Shown in pieces: positions 62,403 through 64,000 of a stretch of 64,000 nucleotides of DNA. The stretch spans positions 4,402,001-4,466,000 of the forward strand of contig NZ_CP084560.1 in the NCBI RefSeq assembly GCF_021789175.1, written 5' to 3'. The DNA is from Arthrobacter sp. FW306-2-2C-D06B (GTDB taxonomy: Bacteria; Actinomycetota; Actinomycetes; Actinomycetales; Micrococcaceae). Position numbers and translations under genes: made by a program. Position 1 is the stretch's first letter. Every line of letters begins with the position of its first letter. The notes below the pieces were generated by a model that worked only from the letters and a program-made list of their open reading frames with translations, searched no databases and was not told the origin of the DNA.

Positions 62403-63089
62403 TTAGACCCCGACGACGGCGCCGGCCGCCTTCTCGTCGAACGGCACCAGCGGGACCGGCACCATGGCTTGGAGTTCTTCGAAGGTGCAGCCGAACGTCT
62501 CACGCACGGTCACGCCGTCGGGCCCTATCAGGAAGACCGCTTTGTCCGTGTACACGCGGGTCACGCATCCCACCCCAGTAAGCGGGTAGCTGCAGGTGTC
62601 GACGAGCTTGGACGCGCCCTCGCGGGTCAGGAGAGTCATCATGACGAATACGTCCTTGGCGCCGGTGGCCAGGTCCATCGCCCCGCCGACGGCCGGAATC
62701 GCGTCCGGTGCTCCGGTGTGCCAATTGGCGAGGTCACCCGTGGCCGACACCTGGAAAGCGCCGAGGACGCAGATATCCAGATGCCCGCCGCGCATGATCG
62801 CGAAGGAATCGGCATGGTGGAAATACGAGGCGCCGGGGAGCTCGGTGACGGGGATCTTGCCGGCGTTGATGAGGTCGCCGTCGATCGCGTCCCCCTTGGC
62901 TTCAGGGCCCATTCCGAGCATCCCGTTCTCCGTGTGGAGAGTGATGTTCTGCTCTTCCGTGAGGTAGTTGGAGACGAGCGTCGGCTGGCCGATGCCGAGG
63001 TTCACGAACGAGCCCGGAGCGATGTCCCGCGCCACGAGCCGCGCGAGATCGTCACGACCCAGGGGTGTTGTTGAGGTTTGGATGCTCAT
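62403..63089 (-). CDS. pcaJ: 3-Oxoadipate CoA-transferase subunit B
   Basis: The 228-residue CoA-transferase subunit B carries the active-site glutamate in TENGMLG (residues 53-59; LHTENGMLGMG). It works with PcaI to move CoA from succinyl-CoA to 3-oxoadipate. The start is 1 nt after the pcaI stop, so the two subunits are translationally coupled. The family also includes acetoacetate transferases, but the pcaF gene upstream supports 3-oxoadipate. Confidence 0.9.
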   Translation of the reverse strand: MSIQTSTTPLGRDDLARLVARDIAPGSFVNLGIGQPTLVSNYLTEEQNITLHTENGMLGMGPEAKGDAIDGDLINAGKIPVTELPGASYFHHADSFAIMRGGHLDICVLGAFQVSATGDLANWHTGAPDAIPAVGGAMDLATGAKDVFVMMTLLTREGASKLVDTCSYPLTGVGCVTRVYTDKAVFLIGPDGVTVRETFGCTFEELQAMVPVPLVPFDEKAAGAVVGV

Positions 63090-63090
63090 G

Positions 63091-63750
63091 TCAGGCCACC
63101 TTCACGATGCTGTTGACGTAGATTCCCGGGGTCACCACGTTCTCCGGGTCGAGGGCGCCGGTCGGAACGATCTCCGACACCTGGACGATGGTGTGCTTTG
63201 CGGCCGCCGCCATGATCGGTCCGAAGTTCCTGGCCGTTTTGCGGTAGACAAGGTTGCCCTTGCCATCGGCCTTGAGCGCCTTGATGAGTGCGACGTCGGC
63301 GTGGATGGGCGTCTCGAACACTTGCCATTTTCCGTCGAGGAAGCGCGTGTGCTTCCCTTCCGCGAGCATGGTGCCGTAACCGGTGGGCGTGAAAAACCCG
63401 CCAATCCCTGCGCCCGCCGCCCGGATGCGCTCCGCCAAGTTGCCTTGCGGCACGAGTTCCAGTTCGATTTCCCCGGCCTTGTACTTGGCGTCGAAGTGCC
63501 AGGAATCGGACTGGCGCGGGAAGGAGCAGATCATTTTGCGGACCCGTCCTTCCTTGATGAGCAGTGCAAGGCCCTGATCGCCCTGGCCCGCGTTGTTGTT
63601 CACTACGGTGAGGTCGGTGGCACCGGTATCGAGCAGCGCGTCGATCAGTTCGAACGGTTGGCCCGCGTTTCCGAAGCCTCCGATCATGACGGTAGAGCCG
63701 TCCTTGATGCCGGCGACTGCTTCGCCGACAGTGTCTATGAATTTCAGCAT
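63091..63750 (-). CDS. pcaI: 3-Oxoadipate CoA-transferase subunit A
   Basis: The 219-residue subunit A has the glycine-rich CoA-binding loop IGGFGNAGQP (residues 23-32) and FFTPTGYGT. It forms a heterotetramer with PcaJ. It begins 4 nt after the stop of the thiolase gene. The order thiolase, subunit A, subunit B, IclR on one strand indicates a single operon. Confidence 0.9.
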   Translation of the reverse strand: MLKFIDTVGEAVAGIKDGSTVMIGGFGNAGQPFELIDALLDTGATDLTVVNNNAGQGDQGLALLIKEGRVRKMICSFPRQSDSWHFDAKYKAGEIELELVPQGNLAERIRAAGAGIGGFFTPTGYGTMLAEGKHTRFLDGKWQVFETPIHADVALIKALKADGKGNLVYRKTARNFGPIMAAAAKHTIVQVSEIVPTGALDPENVVTPGIYVNSIVKVA

Positions 63751-63754
63751 TGCC

Positions 63755-64000
63755 TTAGCCCTTCACCGGTTGTGCCGAATTTCCGGCAGTGACGTTCTCA
63801 AGCACCACGGCCAGGCCCTGCCCGACGCCGATGCAAATCGCGGCGACACCCCAACGCTCACCGGAAGCCTGAAGGCTGCGGGCCAAGGTGCCCAGGATCC
63901 GGGTGCCGGAGGCGCCCAGCGGGTGGCCCATCGCGATCGCGCCGCCGTGCCGGTTCACGATGGACGGGTCGATTCCCCACGCATCGATGCACGCCAGGGA
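63755..64000 (-). CDS. pcaF: 3-Oxoadipyl-CoA thiolase, C-terminal part (cut by window edge)
   Basis: The visible 81 residues contain VNRHGGAIAMGHPLGASGTRI and the active-site cysteine in AICIGVGQGLAVVLE, the two C-terminal thiolase motifs. Position beside pcaI and pcaJ makes it 3-oxoadipyl-CoA thiolase, which releases acetyl-CoA and succinyl-CoA. The N-terminal part with the nucleophilic cysteine lies outside the window. Confidence 0.87.
   Translation of the reverse strand, partial: SLACIDAWGIDPSIVNRHGGAIAMGHPLGASGTRILGTLARSLQASGERWGVAAICIGVGQGLAVVLENVTAGNSAQPVKG

Overview
The window is high-GC DNA (roughly 60-65% by eye) with GTG and TTG starts, strong AGGAG ribosome sites and a gene set typical of soil Micrococcaceae (Arthrobacter, Paenarthrobacter, Pseudarthrobacter). 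I saw no rRNA, tRNA, CRISPR array or phage module. One intact insertion sequence is present. The region is almost entirely accessory catabolism: a series of self-contained operons, each with its own regulator.

Layout. 1-2.4 kb: end of an amino-acid permease and two hypothetical genes. 2.5-8.4 kb: an acid-sugar operon on the minus strand (RuBisCO-like protein, DUF1537 kinase, zinc dehydrogenase, KdgT permease) with a divergent GntR gene and a perfect 25-bp operator. 8.5-17.1 kb: LacI regulator and a divergent ABC importer with two Gfo/Idh oxidoreductases, a sugar isomerase-like TIM barrel and a ThuA protein, a set that fits 3-keto-glycoside breakdown. 17.1-25.9 kb: xylose block (ROK regulator, Gfo/Idh, xylB, xylA) facing an alditol oxidase, a second ROK regulator and an aldose epimerase. 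25.9-32.0 kb: pobA with an IclR regulator, a STAS-like protein, the insertion sequence, a GAF-ANTAR regulator and a FUSC aromatic-acid exporter. Three copies of one palindrome tie pobA, iclR and the exporter together. 32.3-35.0 kb: mscL, an ACT-domain membrane protein, a small gene and proline dehydrogenase. 35.0-40.5 kb: a hydantoinase-type operon (MFS, GntR, Cys-less racemase homologue, amidohydrolase, arylmalonate-decarboxylase-like protein).

40.5-47.1 kb: cold-shock protein, orphan response regulator, SDR, a homologue of the nylon-oligomer hydrolase NylB behind a large palindrome, an iron-type binding protein with a DtxR-like box, a second copy of the 1.7-kb hypothetical family, an SRPBCC protein and a membrane protein. 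47.1-53.3 kb: PucR-type regulator divergent from an operon of FMN hydroxy-acid oxidase, polar amino-acid ABC transporter and RidA. 53.4-54.0 kb: a Phd/RelE toxin-antitoxin pair. 54.0-57.5 kb: a very modular secreted polysaccharide deacetylase. 57.7-60.6 kb: three-gene proton-translocating transhydrogenase. 60.8-64 kb: NADPH:FMN reductase, IclR regulator, and pcaJ, pcaI and the end of pcaF.

Together the genes describe a bacterium feeding on plant-litter sugars, sugar acids and aromatics. 4-Hydroxybenzoate goes to protocatechuate (pobA), and the final beta-ketoadipate steps are at the right edge. The best candidates for undescribed biology are the RuBisCO-like acid-sugar operon, the hydantoinase-type operon whose racemase homologue has lost both catalytic cysteines, and the NylB homologue with its palindromic leader.
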